Assembly (NCBI RefSeq): GCF_030687495.1
Contig: NZ_CP117435.1
Span: forward strand, 2,298,501 to 2,362,500
Source of the DNA: Pseudomonas sp. FP453
GTDB taxonomy: Bacteria > Pseudomonadota > Gammaproteobacteria > Pseudomonadales > Pseudomonadaceae
Direction of reading: 5' to 3'
DNA length: 64,000 nt
Below, piece by piece: positions 46,482 through 56,832 of the stretch. Numbering within the stretch: position 1 is the stretch's first letter; the number at the start of each line of letters is the position of its first letter. A program made the position numbers and the translations under genes. The notes beneath the pieces were generated by a model, which saw nothing but the letters and a program-made list of their open reading frames with translations, searched no databases and was not told the DNA's origin.

Positions 46482-47618
46482 TCAGCGTCTACCGGTGCGC
46501 GTACTCACATCCACCCACACCGCCAACACCAGAATGCTGCCCTTGACGATCATTTGCCAGTAGCTGTCCACGTCCAGCATCGACATGCCGTTGTCCAGGC
46601 TGGTAATCACCAACGCCCCGAGCAGCGCGCCATACACGGTGCCCGAGCCGCCGCGCATCGAGGTACCACCGATAAAACACGCGGCGATGGCGTCCAGTTC
46701 GCCCATGTTGCCCGCCGACGGCGAACCCGCCGCCAGGCGCGCCGTGTTGACCAGCCCAGCCAGCGCGCACATCACGCCCATGATGCCGAAGATCCACAAC
46801 TTCACCGCCTGCACGTTGATTCCCGACAGGCGCGTGGCTTCCATATTGCTGCCCACCGCATACACGCGGCGGCCGAACACGGTCTGGCTGGTGACGTAGC
46901 TGAACACGCCCAGCAGCACCAATAACAGCAGCACCGGCACGGGAATGCCGTCGTAGCTGTTAAGGGTGGTGACGAACCCGGCGAGCACGGCGCCAATCAC
47001 CGCGACGCGCAGCAGATCCCGCGCCAGCGCGTGTGCCGCCAAGCCATGCAAGGCGCGATTGCGCCGCTGTTTCCAGGTCAGAAACACCGTCAGCGCAAAC
47101 AACAAGACCCCGAGCCCAATGCCCACCGAATGCGGCAGATACCCCTGGCCCATATACACCAGCGACGGCGACACCGGCGCAATAGTGGTGCCGCCCGTGA
47201 TCCCCAGCAAAATCCCGCGAAACGCCAGCATCCCGCCCAAGCCGACGATAAACGACGGGATGCGCAGATAGGCCGTCATATACCCATTGGCCAGGCCAAT
47301 CATCAGCCCGCACAGCGCCACCAGACTCAGGTTGGCCAGCAACGGCACGTGATACACCACGTCCAGGATCGCCGCCAACCCGCCGAGCAACCCGAGCAGC
47401 GAGCCCACCGACAAGTCGATCTCGCCGCTGATGATCACCAGCACCATGCCGCACGCCAGAATCCCGGTGATCGACATCTGCCGCAGCAGGTTGGACAGGT
47501 TGCGCGGCGTGAGGAACCCGCCCTCGGTCTGCCAGCTGAAAAACACCCAGATCACCGCCACGGCAATCACCAGGGCGAGCATTTTGTAGCGGCTGAACAG
47601 TTGTTTGACCTGATTCAT
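46482..47618 (-). CDS. xylH: Xylose ABC transporter permease XylH
   Basis: Inner-membrane permease of 378 residues of the RbsC/XylH branch with about ten helices; NLLRQMSITGILACGMVLVI and SGEIDLSVGSLLGL are typical. The start immediately follows the xylG stop (TAGATG). Last gene of xylA-xylF-xylG-xylH. The larger size than RbsC (about 320) matches XylH. Confidence 0.93.
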   Translation of the reverse strand: MNQVKQLFSRYKMLALVIAVAVIWVFFSWQTEGGFLTPRNLSNLLRQMSITGILACGMVLVIISGEIDLSVGSLLGLLGGLAAILDVVYHVPLLANLSLVALCGLMIGLANGYMTAYLRIPSFIVGLGGMLAFRGILLGITGGTTIAPVSPSLVYMGQGYLPHSVGIGLGVLLFALTVFLTWKQRRNRALHGLAAHALARDLLRVAVIGAVLAGFVTTLNSYDGIPVPVLLLLVLLGVFSYVTSQTVFGRRVYAVGSNMEATRLSGINVQAVKLWIFGIMGVMCALAGLVNTARLAAGSPSAGNMGELDAIAACFIGGTSMRGGSGTVYGALLGALVITSLDNGMSMLDVDSYWQMIVKGSILVLAVWVDVSTRTGRR

Positions 47619-49175
47619 CTACGCGGTCTTCCGATCATTATTATTGTTGTGGCTGAGCGCAGCGGCGAGCACCTGTTCCTGGGTGAGCCCGGCGTTGATG
47701 AAGTCGCCGCGCAACTGGCCCTCGCCGATCACCAGCACACGGTCAGACACCCCCAGCACTTCCGCCAGTTCCGACGAGACCATGATGATCGCCACACCAG
47801 CGGCCGCCAGCGCGCCCATCAGCTTGTAGATCTCATACTTGGCGCCCACGTCCACGCCGCGGGTGGGTTCGTCGAGGATCAGCACCCGGGGCTTGGCCAT
47901 CAGCATTTTCGCCAGCACGGCCTTTTGCTGGTTGCCACCGGACAGGCTGGTGATGGGCAAGAACGGGCTGGAGGTCTTTAGGTGCATGCGCGCGATCTGC
48001 TGGTCGATGCTGCCCAGTTCGGCTTCGGCGTCGATGCGCGTCAGGTGGGCGTAGGTGTCGAGCACCGCCAGGGTGATGTTCTGGCCCACGCCGAGGTCGG
48101 GGATGATGCCTTGGCGCTTGCGGTCTTCGGGCACCATGCACAGCCCGGCGCGGATCGCCTTGAGCGGCGTGCGCGTGTCGATCACCGCGCCGTCCAGCCA
48201 CACCTCGGCGCTGTAGCGCCCGGGGTAGGCGCCGAACAGCGCCGACACCAGTTCCGTGCGCCCGGCGCCCACCAACCCGGCGATGCCGAGGATTTCGCCG
48301 CGCTTGAGGGCAAAGGAAATGTCGTCGACACGCTTGCGCCTGGGGTTGTCGACGTCATAGCAGGTGACGTGGCGCGCCTCGAAAATCACCTCGCCGATGT
48401 CGTGCGGCTCGGTGGGGTAGAGGTTGCTCATCTCGCGGCCGACCATCTGCGTGATGATCTGCGCAATGTCCATGTCGGCCATGGCCGTGGTCGCGATGTG
48501 CTTGCCGTCGCGGATCACCGCGCTGGTGTCGCACACCGCCGCCACTTCATCGAGCTTGTGGGAGATGTACACGCAGGCCACACCCTTGGCCTTGAGGCTG
48601 CGGATGATGTCCAGCAGCACTTCGATCTCCGAGCGGGTCAGGGCCGAGGAGGGCTCGTCGAGGATCAACAGGCGCGCCTGTTTGTTGAGGGCCTTGGCGA
48701 TTTCCACCAGCTGCTGGTAACCGCCGCCGTACTGCGACACCGGCAGTGCCACGTTCATGTCCGGCACCTTGAGCTCGCGCATCAGGGCTTCGGCGCGGTG
48801 GAACATCGCCGGGTAGTTCATGCGCCCACCCGGCAGGGTCAGTTCGTGGCCCATGAAGATGTTTTCGGCCACCGAGAGGTCGGGCACCAGGGTCAGTTCC
48901 TGGTGGATGATCACAATGCCCGCCGCCTCGGTTTCGCTGATGGACTGCGCTCTGAGCGGTTGCCCGTCCCAGAGGATTTCGCCGTCCCAGGTGCCGTGGG
49001 GATAGACCGCCGACAGCACCTTCATCAGGGTGGATTTGCCGGCGCCGTTCTCGCCGCACAGGCCGATGCATTCCCCCGGCCGCACCTTGAGGTCGATGCC
49101 GTTGAGGGCGTTGACACCGCCAAAGGTTTTGACGATGCCCTTCATTTGCAGCAGGTAGTCGGCCATGGCGGTCAT
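47619..49175 (-). CDS. xylG: Xylose ABC transporter ATP-binding protein XylG
   Basis: Double-ATPase of 518 residues. The first domain has GENGAGKST (Walker A) and [15 protein letters not shown] before [11 protein letters not shown]. The second has the degenerate Walker [10 protein letters not shown] and the signature [15 protein letters not shown] with [12 protein letters not shown], as in all RbsA/XylG proteins. The ATG at 49175 overlaps the xylF stop by four bases. Confidence 0.94.
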   Translation of the reverse strand: MTAMADYLLQMKGIVKTFGGVNALNGIDLKVRPGECIGLCGENGAGKSTLMKVLSAVYPHGTWDGEILWDGQPLRAQSISETEAAGIVIIHQELTLVPDLSVAENIFMGHELTLPGGRMNYPAMFHRAEALMRELKVPDMNVALPVSQYGGGYQQLVEIAKALNKQARLLILDEPSSALTRSEIEVLLDIIRSLKAKGVACVYISHKLDEVAAVCDTSAVIRDGKHIATTAMADMDIAQIITQMVGREMSNLYPTEPHDIGEVIFEARHVTCYDVDNPRRKRVDDISFALKRGEILGIAGLVGAGRTELVSALFGAYPGRYSAEVWLDGAVIDTRTPLKAIRAGLCMVPEDRKRQGIIPDLGVGQNITLAVLDTYAHLTRIDAEAELGSIDQQIARMHLKTSSPFLPITSLSGGNQQKAVLAKMLMAKPRVLILDEPTRGVDVGAKYEIYKLMGALAAAGVAIIMVSSELAEVLGVSDRVLVIGEGQLRGDFINAGLTQEQVLAAALSHNNNNDRKTA

Positions 49176-50164
49176 TGCCCGGCGATCTGCTCTTTGGTGT
49201 AGAACCCGTCCTTTTCCAGCAGGTCGATATTGGCCTTGGTCAGTGGGGTGGGGGTGAGCAGGATGGTGTCGACTTTCTTGCTGCCGTTATCGTATTGCGA
49301 GCTGTAGGCCGGTTTCTCACTGCGCGCCAGTTGCACCGAAAGCTTGGCCGCTTCGCTGGCGATCAGCTTGAGCGGCTTGTAGACGGTCATGGTCTGGGTG
49401 CCGTCGATCACGCGCTTGATCGCGGCGAGGTCGGCGTCCTGGCCGGAGATCGGCACCTTGCCCGCCAGTTTCTGCGCGGCCAGGGCCTGGATCGCGCCGC
49501 CGGCGGTGGCGTCGTTGGAGGCGACGATGGCGTCGATCTTGTTGTCGTTACGGGTCAGGGCATTCTCGACAATGCTCAGGGCTTCGGTGGGGTTCCACTC
49601 CTTGACCCATTGCTGGCCGACCACCTTGATATCGCCCTTGTCGATGGCCGGTTGCAGCACCTTCATCTGGCCTTCGCGCAGCACCTTGGCGTTGTTGTCG
49701 GTGGGCGCGCCGCCGAGCAGGAAGTAGTTGCCCTTGGGCGCCGCTTGCAACACGCCGCTGGCCTGCATCTCGCCGACTTTTTCGTTATCGAAGGAAATAT
49801 AGGCGTCGATGTCGGCATTGAGGATCAGGCGGTCATAGGACACCACCTTGATCCCGGCCTTCTTCGCTTCGGCGACGGCGTTGGTGAGTACGGTGGCGTT
49901 GAACGGCACGATGACGATTACATCGACGCCACGGGAGATGAGGTTTTCGATCTGCGAGATCTGCTTTTGCTCGTTGGCATCGGCCGATTGCACGAAGACC
50001 TTGGCGTCGAGTTTTTCGGCGGCGGCGACAAAGTAATCGCGGTCGCGGGACCAGCGTTCCAGGCGCAGGTCATCGATGGAGAAGCCGATCTTCGGGTGCG
50101 CCGGGTCGGCCATCACCGGCAGGGCGAGCAGGGCCAGGGCAGTGGCGATAAGTGTGCGTTTCAT
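49172..50164 (-). CDS. xylF: Xylose-binding periplasmic protein XylF
   Basis: Periplasmic sugar-binding protein of 330 residues. Signal peptide about 1-19 (LPVMA|DP). Family features: [50 protein letters not shown] and [20 protein letters not shown]. These match E. coli XylF closely, including the Arg/Asp sugar contacts. Overlaps xylG by four bases; 48 bases after xylA. Confidence 0.94.
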   Translation of the reverse strand: MKRTLIATALALLALPVMADPAHPKIGFSIDDLRLERWSRDRDYFVAAAEKLDAKVFVQSADANEQKQISQIENLISRGVDVIVIVPFNATVLTNAVAEAKKAGIKVVSYDRLILNADIDAYISFDNEKVGEMQASGVLQAAPKGNYFLLGGAPTDNNAKVLREGQMKVLQPAIDKGDIKVVGQQWVKEWNPTEALSIVENALTRNDNKIDAIVASNDATAGGAIQALAAQKLAGKVPISGQDADLAAIKRVIDGTQTMTVYKPLKLIASEAAKLSVQLARSEKPAYSSQYDNGSKKVDTILLTPTPLTKANIDLLEKDGFYTKEQIAGQ

Positions 50165-50212
50165 GGTTTGTGTGTCCTTTTATTGTTGTTGGAAGACTCA
50201 AAACAAACACGG

Positions 50213-51529
50213 TCAGCGATAGATAAACCGATTGACGATCCCTTCAAGCATCTCCTGGCGGCCACTCACCGCCTGCGGGTTCAACTCCTGGGCAAACGCA
50301 TGCAAGGCCAGCGATTCCAGGCTGAACTCACCGGCCAACACCGCCTGGCCCAACGGCTGCTGCCAACCGGCATACCGCTGGTCCTTGAACTGCTGCAAGC
50401 GATCGTTCTGCACCATCGCCGCCGCGCGTTCCAGGGCCAGCGCCAGGACATCCATGGCCGCCACATGCCCGTGGAACAGGTCCACCTCGTCCAGGCTCTG
50501 GCGGCGCACCTTGGAATCAAAGTTATAGCCGCCATTCTTGAACCCGCCAGCCTTGAGGATTTCATAGGTGGCCAGGGTCATCTCTTCAACGCTGTTGGGG
50601 AACTGGTCGGTGTCCCAGCCGTTCTGCGGGTCGCCACGGTTGGCGTCGATGCTGCCGAAGATCCCCAGGGACACCGCCGTGGCGATCTCATGGTGAAAAC
50701 TGTGCCCGGCCAACGTCGCATGGTTGGCCTCGATATTCACCTTGATCTCCTGCTCCAGCCCGTACTCGTGCAGGAAGCCGAACACCGTGGCGCTGTCGTA
50801 ATCGTATTGGTGCTTGGTCGGCTCCTGGGGCTTGGGCTCGATCAGCAGGTCGCCCTTGAAACCGATCTTGTGCTTGTGCTCCACCACCATGCGCATAAAG
50901 CGCCCGAGTTGTTCGCGCTCGCGCTTGAGGTCGGTGTTGAGCAGGGTTTCGTAGCCTTCACGGCCGCCCCACAACACATAGTTGGCGCCCTTGAGCCGCA
51001 GCGTCGCATTCATCGCGCTGTACACCTGGGCGGCGGCCACGGCGAACACTTGCGGGTCCGGGTTGCTGGCGGCGCCGGCGGCAAAGCGCGGGTTGCTGAA
51101 GCAGTTGGCGGTGCCCCACAGCAGCTGGATGCCGGTCTGTTCCTGATGGCGTTCGAGGTGGTCGACCATCTGCGCAAAGTGGTTGCGGTACTCCTTCAGC
51201 GAGCTGCCTTCGGGGGCCACATCGGTGTCGTGGAAGCTGTAGTAGTCGATGCCCAGCTTGGAGAAAAACTCAAACGCCGCCTCGGCCTTGCCGATGGCCA
51301 GTTCCATCGGGTCGCCGCTGCGCTGCCACGGACGCTTGAAGGTGCCGACGCCAAACATGTCCGCTCCCGGCCAGACAAAGGTGTGCCAATAACAGGCGGC
51401 CATGCGCAGGTGTTCGCGCATGGGTTTGCCGAGGATCAGCTTGTTCGCGTCGTAATGGCGAAAGGCGAGGGGACTGTCGCTGCTGGGGCCTTCGAAGCGG
51501 ACCTTCTCGACACCGGGGAAGTACGGCAT
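50213..51529 (-). CDS. xylA: Xylose isomerase XylA
   Basis: D-xylose to D-xylulose isomerase of 438 residues (E. coli 440), first gene of the operon. The catalytic histidine region is [20 protein letters not shown], and metal ligands lie in [17 protein letters not shown] and [25 protein letters not shown] is six bases before the ATG. The divergent xylR probably activates it with xylose. No xylulokinase gene is in the window, so it must lie elsewhere. Confidence 0.96.
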   Translation of the reverse strand: MPYFPGVEKVRFEGPSSDSPLAFRHYDANKLILGKPMREHLRMAACYWHTFVWPGADMFGVGTFKRPWQRSGDPMELAIGKAEAAFEFFSKLGIDYYSFHDTDVAPEGSSLKEYRNHFAQMVDHLERHQEQTGIQLLWGTANCFSNPRFAAGAASNPDPQVFAVAAAQVYSAMNATLRLKGANYVLWGGREGYETLLNTDLKREREQLGRFMRMVVEHKHKIGFKGDLLIEPKPQEPTKHQYDYDSATVFGFLHEYGLEQEIKVNIEANHATLAGHSFHHEIATAVSLGIFGSIDANRGDPQNGWDTDQFPNSVEEMTLATYEILKAGGFKNGGYNFDSKVRRQSLDEVDLFHGHVAAMDVLALALERAAAMVQNDRLQQFKDQRYAGWQQPLGQAVLAGEFSLESLALHAFAQELNPQAVSGRQEMLEGIVNRFIYR

Positions 51530-51595
51530 GGCGTTTTCCTTATTGTTCTTGGCGGTGGCTCGATACTAGCAACGGCGTTGGCCCTGGCGATTATG

Positions 51596-51622
51596 AAAAT
51601 CACCAACGGGTGGTGCGATTTT
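51596..51622. promoter_or_regulatory. Candidate XylR operator between xylA and xylR
   Basis: Imperfect palindrome AAAATCACCA-ACGGG-TGGTG-CG-ATTTT centred between the divergent genes, 67 bases from the xylA start and 47 bases from the xylR start. Assignment to XylR is by position. Confidence 0.45.
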
Positions 51623-51668
51623 GCGTGGCGGGGGCTAGGCTGTGGCGACCGGCCCGAGGATAAAAACA

Positions 51669-52844
51669 ATGAAAACCCTACCGCCCGTGCACCGCATTGC
51701 CTTGTTGTTCAACGGCAGCAAGATCTACGACCGCGGCATCATCGCCGGCATCGGCAATTACCTGAGCAGCACCCGCGCGTCCTGGGACTTGTTCCTCGAA
51801 GAAGACTTCCTGTGCCGCCTCAAAGGCATCGAGCGCTGGCAGGGCGACGGCATCATTGCCGACTTCGATGACCCGCTGATCGGCGAGGCGCTGGCCGGGA
51901 TCAAGGTGCCGGTGGTGGCGGTGGGCGGTTCCTACGCAGATGCGCGGGCCTATCCGCAGGGCATTCCCTATGTGGCCACCGATAACCATGCCCTGATGAA
52001 GCTGGCCTATGAGCACCTGATCGAAGCCGGGCTCACGCGCTTCGCCTGTTTCAGCCTGCCCGAAGCCCAGGCCAACCGCTGGGCCCAGGAGCGTGAGAAA
52101 GCCTTTCGCCGCCTGCTGCAACGCGATGGTCTGCACGTCGAGGTCTATCGCGGCCTGGGCACCAGCGCGCCGCTGTGGGACAGCGCCGTCGAGCAACAGA
52201 TTGCCTGGCTGCACAGCCTGCCCAAACCCATCGGCATCATCGCCGTCACCGACGCCCGCGCCCGGCAGCTCTTGCAGGCCTGCCTCACTGCCGGCATTGC
52301 GGTGCCGGAAGAGGTGGCGTTGATCGGCATCGACAACGACCCGCTGACCCGCACCCTCACGCGGGTGCCGCTAAGTTCGGTGATCCAGGGCACCGAGACC
52401 ATGGGCCGCACCGCCGCCGCGCTGTTGCACCAGATGCTGCACGGCAAGCCGTGCGCGGGGGAGCAGATCCTGGTGCCGCCGGATGCGATCAACGTGCAAG
52501 CCTCCAGCCTGCACCAACCCTTGGGCGACCCCTATGTGATGCAGGCACTGTTGTTTATCCGCCAGTACGCCTGCCAGGGGATCAAGACCGCCCAAGTGGC
52601 GGCGTACGTGGGTATCTCGCGCTCGTCCCTGGAGTCGCACTTTCGCCAGGTGCGCGGCTGCAGCGTGCATGACGAGATCCTGCGCTTCAAACTCGCCGCT
52701 GCGGCCAAGGGCCTGGAAAGCCGCGACCAGGCGATTGCCGACATTGCCCAGGCCTGTGGTTTCAAATCGGCGCAGTACCTGCACACGGTGTTTCGCCGGG
52801 AGTTTGGTTGTACGCCACGGGAGTACCAGCAGGCGGTGATCTAG
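51669..52844 (+). CDS. xylR: Xylose operon activator XylR
   Basis: AraC-type activator of 391 residues (E. coli XylR 392). The N-terminal two-thirds is a periplasmic-binding-protein-like xylose sensor (HRIALLFNGSKIYDRGIIAG, VAVGGSYAD). The C-terminal AraC domain (about 285-390) includes VAAYVGISRSSLESHFRQV and DIAQACGFKSAQYLHTVFRR. The ATG at 51669 has GAGGA upstream. Divergent from xylA. Confidence 0.94.
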   Translation: MKTLPPVHRIALLFNGSKIYDRGIIAGIGNYLSSTRASWDLFLEEDFLCRLKGIERWQGDGIIADFDDPLIGEALAGIKVPVVAVGGSYADARAYPQGIPYVATDNHALMKLAYEHLIEAGLTRFACFSLPEAQANRWAQEREKAFRRLLQRDGLHVEVYRGLGTSAPLWDSAVEQQIAWLHSLPKPIGIIAVTDARARQLLQACLTAGIAVPEEVALIGIDNDPLTRTLTRVPLSSVIQGTETMGRTAAALLHQMLHGKPCAGEQILVPPDAINVQASSLHQPLGDPYVMQALLFIRQYACQGIKTAQVAAYVGISRSSLESHFRQVRGCSVHDEILRFKLAAAAKGLESRDQAIADIAQACGFKSAQYLHTVFRREFGCTPREYQQAVI

Positions 52845-52845
52845 C

Positions 52846-52862
52846 TGAGGAAATTTCCTACA
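52846..52862. promoter_or_regulatory. RcsB-box-like palindrome before the fimbrial cluster
   Basis: TGAGGAAATTTCCTACA, just after the xylR stop and 140 bases before the first fimbrial gene. Nearly the same sequence recurs at 59329-59345, and a related palindrome lies at 55245-55260. It resembles the RcsB/LuxR-type response-regulator consensus (TAAGAATATTCCTA). Confidence 0.5.
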
Positions 52863-53002
52863 AGCTGGTGGGAAATGAGCTACGGGTAAGGTGATGTCGA
52901 TTCCCGATAATCACCCCTCATCCGGTCTTCGTGCCCGACTCCGCTCATCTGCCAGGCTGACGGCCACTCCTGCCTGCAGTCGCTTTTACCAGGGCTTCAA
53001 TC

Positions 53003-54052
53003 ATGATTTTCAGACCCTCACTTGCCTGCGCTTTGTTGCTCGCGGCGGCACCGGCGATGGCCGATTGCAGCTGGGCCTCGGGCAACAACGCGGTCAAGCC
53101 GCTGATGTTCAACGCCGGCACCTTCTTCGCACCGCGCGACATCCCCGCAGGCAGTACGTTGAACAATCACCCGGTACCGGCCCAGGTCATCAACTTCGGT
53201 GACACCCTCAGGTGCAGCGCACCGTCGTTCTACACCGCCACGTTGATCGGCCCGCTGGCGGTCAGTACACCGGTGGACTACATGACGATCCCCGGCAATG
53301 CGTTGTTGCAGACCAACGTGCCCGGGGTGGGCCTGGCCATCTACATGACCGGTTTTTCGCCGCAGTGGAATGCGCCGGCAGACAACCCCAACCGGTTTAT
53401 CCCGGTCACGCTCACCTACGACAACCCCACGCCGGTGACGATGCCCAACCTCCAGTTTCGCTACGCCTTGGTCAAGACCGGCGAGATTGCCCCCGGCAGC
53501 CACAGCGTCAACCAGGTGGTCGCCTCCGGCACGTCGGATATGGGCCCCATGTTCGACCTGACCTTTGCCGCCACCATCACCGTGGCCGGCTGTTCGATGC
53601 CAGCCGCGCCCGGCAACCAGATCGACGTACCCATGGGCACCTGGGAAAAGCGCGTGTTCAACGGCAAGCACTCCACCACGCCGGCGCAAGCATTCGCCAT
53701 CACCCTCAATGCCTGCATTGCCGGCAGCAACTACCCCAACAACCCCGGCGGCGCCTTTACCGGCAACTACGCCAACATCCAGATCGACGGCAACAAGACC
53801 TCCAGCATCCTCGATGCGGCCAACGGCATTCTCAGCCTGTCGAGCGATTCCACCGCACAAGGCGTGGCCATCCAGGTGTTGAACGCCGACGACTCGCCGA
53901 TGAACCTCGGCCGACCGGTACGCCTCAGCCGTATCGTCAACGGCACCACCACGGTGCCGCTCAAGGCACGCTACATCCAGACGGCCGACGGCGCGACGCC
54001 GATGCCGGGCTCTGCCAACGGCTATGCGAGCTTTTCAGTGACCTATCGCTGA
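53003..54052 (+). CDS. Two-domain fimbrial adhesin-like protein, copy 1
   Basis: Secreted fimbrial protein of 349 residues. The signal peptide is about 1-20 (PAMA|DCSW). An N-terminal domain (about 21-195) with paired Cys (DCSW, LRCSAP) would be the receptor-binding part. A C-terminal pilin domain (about 200-349) starts at TVAGCSMPAAPG and ends with the donor-strand-type motif GYASFSVTYR. This two-domain layout is that of tip adhesins of chaperone-usher fimbriae. The neighbour at 54086 is a tandem duplicate. It is unusual that adhesin-type genes precede the pilin gene. Confidence 0.82.
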   Translation: MIFRPSLACALLLAAAPAMADCSWASGNNAVKPLMFNAGTFFAPRDIPAGSTLNNHPVPAQVINFGDTLRCSAPSFYTATLIGPLAVSTPVDYMTIPGNALLQTNVPGVGLAIYMTGFSPQWNAPADNPNRFIPVTLTYDNPTPVTMPNLQFRYALVKTGEIAPGSHSVNQVVASGTSDMGPMFDLTFAATITVAGCSMPAAPGNQIDVPMGTWEKRVFNGKHSTTPAQAFAITLNACIAGSNYPNNPGGAFTGNYANIQIDGNKTSSILDAANGILSLSSDSTAQGVAIQVLNADDSPMNLGRPVRLSRIVNGTTTVPLKARYIQTADGATPMPGSANGYASFSVTYR

Positions 54053-54085
54053 GTCGACTACGGCGCTTCTACGAGGACTTCAAGC

Positions 54086-55147
54086 ATGAATCTCAGATCA
54101 AGACTTGCCAGGGCGCTGGGTGCATCGGCGCTGTTGCTGGCGGCGGCACCGGCGCTGGCCGATTGCCGTTGGACCTCGGGCAGCACCACGGTCAAGCCGC
54201 TGGCGTTCAACATGGGCACGGTGTTCGCCCCGCGCGATGTGCCCGTGGGCACCACCTTGAACAACCCTTCGCCGATCCGTGCGATCAACTTTGGCGACAC
54301 CCTGCAGTGCGGCATTTCGGCGTTCTACAACACCACGCTGATCGGCCCGCGCGCGCCGGATATCCGCGTGGATACGCTCAGTGTCCCGGCCGGCTCGTTG
54401 TTGCAGACCGACGTGCCGGGCATCGGCCTGGCCATCTACATGACCGGCTTTGCCGCCGCCTGGCGTGGCCCGGCCGACAACCCCAGCCGCTTTATCCCGG
54501 TCAACCTGACCTACAACTCCGGCACCTGGGCGAGCATGCCCTCGGCGATGTTTCGCTTCGCCCTGGTCAAGACCGGTGACATTGCCGCCGGCACCCACAG
54601 CATCAACCAACTGGTCGCCAGCGGCTCCTCGAACATGGGCGCGATGTTCGACCTGACCTTCAGGGCCACCGTCACCGTGGCCGGCTGTTCGATGCCCGCC
54701 GCGCCCGGCAACCAGATCGACGTGCCGATGGGCACCTGGGAAAAGCGCGTGTTCAACGGCAAGCACTCCACCACGCCGGCCACGTCGTTCGCCATCACCC
54801 TCAACTCGTGTACGGCGGGCAGCAACTACCCGAACAACGCCGGCGGGTTTTTCAATGGCAACTTCGCCAACATTCAGATCGATGGCAACAAGACCTCCAA
54901 CATCATCGATGCGGCCAACGGCATCCTCAGCCTGTCGAGCGACTCCACCGCCCAGGGCGTGGCCATCCAGGTACTCAGCGCCGACGACAGGCCAATGAAC
55001 CTGGGGCAACCGGTGCGCCTCAACCGCATCGTCAGCGGCACCACCTCGGTGCCGCTCAAGGCCCGCTATATCCAGACCGGCGACGGGCCGACGCCCGAGC
55101 CAGGCTCGGCCAATGGTTATGCGAGTTTTTCGGTGACCTATCGCTGA
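54086..55147 (+). CDS. Two-domain fimbrial adhesin-like protein, copy 2
   Basis: 353-residue duplicate of the preceding protein, 33 bases downstream. The signal peptide is a little longer (about 1-25, PALA|DCRW). The N-terminal domain differs at many positions, whereas the pilin domain is nearly the same, with an identical stretch from AGCSMPAAPGNQIDVPMG through the KRVFNGKHSTTPA segment at almost the same DNA sequence. This suggests gene conversion or strong constraint on the subunit interface, with the exposed domain free to vary. Confidence 0.82.
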   Translation: MNLRSRLARALGASALLLAAAPALADCRWTSGSTTVKPLAFNMGTVFAPRDVPVGTTLNNPSPIRAINFGDTLQCGISAFYNTTLIGPRAPDIRVDTLSVPAGSLLQTDVPGIGLAIYMTGFAAAWRGPADNPSRFIPVNLTYNSGTWASMPSAMFRFALVKTGDIAAGTHSINQLVASGSSNMGAMFDLTFRATVTVAGCSMPAAPGNQIDVPMGTWEKRVFNGKHSTTPATSFAITLNSCTAGSNYPNNAGGFFNGNFANIQIDGNKTSNIIDAANGILSLSSDSTAQGVAIQVLSADDRPMNLGQPVRLNRIVSGTTSVPLKARYIQTGDGPTPEPGSANGYASFSVTYR

Positions 55148-55244
55148 GTGAGCAGGGTTGTTTCCACGCTTTACCGCCAACGCCACAGCCCGGTTTGCCA
55201 GGGGTGTGGCGTTGGCGTTCATGGCTGCACGGCACGCTGCATTC

Positions 55245-55283
55245 GTAGGAAATGTCCTACGCGCACAGCGACGTTTCCTACAG
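55245..55283. promoter_or_regulatory. RcsB-box-like palindrome and half-site before the first pilin gene
   Basis: GTAGGAAATGTCCTAC (55245-55260) is a perfect palindrome around AATG; a half-site GACGTTTCCTACAG follows at 55270-55283. They lie in the 266-base spacer between adhesin copy 2 and the pilin, which probably holds a separate promoter for the strongly expressed major subunit. No gene is seen in that spacer. Confidence 0.5.
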
Positions 55284-55413
55284 ATGCTTACCTCTTGCCT
55301 TTCGATAATGACCCCAGACGAAACGCGCTACCCCGCAGCCGGGTTGCCACGTCGATCCGTCTGAAGGCCTGAACATGGCTTACAGACACTTCTCTATTTC
55401 TGTGGATGTGATC

Positions 55414-55962
55414 ATGAAAAAGTTTGCTCTCAAAGGTTTGACCCTGGCCCTGGTACTGGCAGGCGCATCGCAAGCTGCCATGGCGGCAGACGGCGAAATC
55501 AACTTCATCGGCAGCGTCACCGACAACACCTGCCCGGTGGTGGTTTCGGACCTCAACGGTTCGGCCGGTGCCGGTGATGTGGGCCTGGGCAGCGTGCCCG
55601 CGACCTCCCTGGCCTCGGCTGGCCAAGTGGGCGGCGGCGGTGCCTTCACCCTGACCATCGACACCACGGCCCCGGGTTGCAGCGTCACCGGCAAAAAAGC
55701 CGTGGTCAAGTTCCTGTCCCTCAGCGGCAACGCCGGTGCCAGCGGCCAGTGGATCGGCCTGACGCCTGACGCCGGCGTGGCCACCAACGTTGCCGTGCAG
55801 ATCAAGGATGCCACCGGCAAGGACGTGCAACTGGGCCTGGAGTCCTCGCCGTACCTGGACCTGACCCAACCGCTGCGCTTCACCGCCAACTACATCGCCA
55901 CCGGCGCCGCGACCGCAGGTCCGGCCAACGCCAAGGCCGCGTTCACCGTCGACTACCAGTAA
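55414..55962 (+). CDS. Major fimbrial subunit, cluster 1
   Basis: Type 1 pilin-like subunit of 182 residues. Signal peptide about 1-24 (QAAMA|ADGE). Pilin features: NFIGSVTDNTCPV with the first Cys, a second Cys in APGCSVTGKK, and a C-terminal chaperone-binding strand (AKAAFTVDYQ) with the penultimate Tyr. The ATG at 55414 is chosen for the signal peptide and upstream GGAT; the longer frame adds an unlikely leader. Confidence 0.92.
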   Translation: MKKFALKGLTLALVLAGASQAAMAADGEINFIGSVTDNTCPVVVSDLNGSAGAGDVGLGSVPATSLASAGQVGGGGAFTLTIDTTAPGCSVTGKKAVVKFLSLSGNAGASGQWIGLTPDAGVATNVAVQIKDATGKDVQLGLESSPYLDLTQPLRFTANYIATGAATAGPANAKAAFTVDYQ

Positions 55963-56016
55963 ACCTTGTGCCACGCCTCAACCCTGTCGGGTTGGGGCGC
56001 CAAGAGGATGATCGAG

Positions 56017-56757
56017 ATGAAACGTTCTGCGACCCCTTTCAAAACCACAGCGGTGTTGGCCGTCTTGCTGGGCAGCGCGCTGCTCAGCGTTGCCAGCCAG
56101 GCCGGTGTGATGCTCGGCGGCACGCGCATCGTGTTCGACGGCAACAAGCGCGACGCCTCCATCAGCGTCGGCAACACCACGGCGCAACCCTACGCGGTGC
56201 AGACCTGGATCAACACCGAGGCCGACGACAACAGCACCGCCACACCCTTCGTGGCCACGCCGCCGCTGTTTCGCCTGGACCCGCGCAAAGAACAGATGGT
56301 GCGCATCCAGAAGGTCCCCGGTGCATTACCCGAGGATCGTGAGTCGGTGTTTTATTTCAACGCCCAGGAAATCCCGGTAGCCGGCAAGGCGGGCGAGAAC
56401 ACCCTGAAGATCGCCATGCGCACCCGCATCAAGTTGTTCTATCGCCCGGCCGGCCTCCAGGGCAACCCGCTTGAGGCACTGCCACAACTTCGTTGGAGCC
56501 TCGCGCAGGAGCAGGGCAAAAGCGTGTTGGTGGTGAACAACCCTTCGGCGTTTCACGTGTCCTTCATTGGCGTGAAGGTGATCGCGGGCGCGCAGACCGT
56601 CGAGGTCGAAGAACCGAAGATGGTCGCCCCGATGAGCAGCCAGCGTTATGCGTTGCCCGGTTTCAGCGGCCGCAGCGGTGACGTGCTGTTCTCCGCGATC
56701 AACGACTACGGCGGTTACAGCGAGCCTGCAAAAGTCTCCCTGAACAGCGCGCCCTGA
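56017..56757 (+). CDS. Periplasmic fimbrial chaperone, cluster 1
   Basis: PapD-like chaperone of 246 residues. Signal peptide about 1-31. The G1 strand/cleft residues appear in RKEQMVRIQKVPGALPEDRE and the family signature in ESVFYFNAQEIP; MRTRIKLFYRPAGL follows with the conserved Lys/Arg cleft positions. The ATG at 56017 is preferred to 56008 because AGGA is better spaced. It stabilises the subunits of this cluster before hand-over to the usher. Confidence 0.93.
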   Translation: MKRSATPFKTTAVLAVLLGSALLSVASQAGVMLGGTRIVFDGNKRDASISVGNTTAQPYAVQTWINTEADDNSTATPFVATPPLFRLDPRKEQMVRIQKVPGALPEDRESVFYFNAQEIPVAGKAGENTLKIAMRTRIKLFYRPAGLQGNPLEALPQLRWSLAQEQGKSVLVVNNPSAFHVSFIGVKVIAGAQTVEVEEPKMVAPMSSQRYALPGFSGRSGDVLFSAINDYGGYSEPAKVSLNSAP

Positions 56758-56832
56758 CACCCCAGCCCTTTTCCTCGCGAACGAGCCCCCGCGTTGCCCC
56801 TGCAACGTGGCGGCAGCGTATTGAGTATTGTC

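Noticed and set aside
49175..51871. Frame of 898 codons antisense to xylF and xylA
   Set aside because: Shadow of GC-rich codon use on the opposite strand of clearly identified genes; residue composition is His/Val/Gly/Leu-rich without domains.
55158..55364. 68-codon frame between adhesin copy 2 and the pilin
   Set aside because: It has no ribosome-binding site or recognisable features and spans the RcsB-like palindromes; regulatory spacer preferred.
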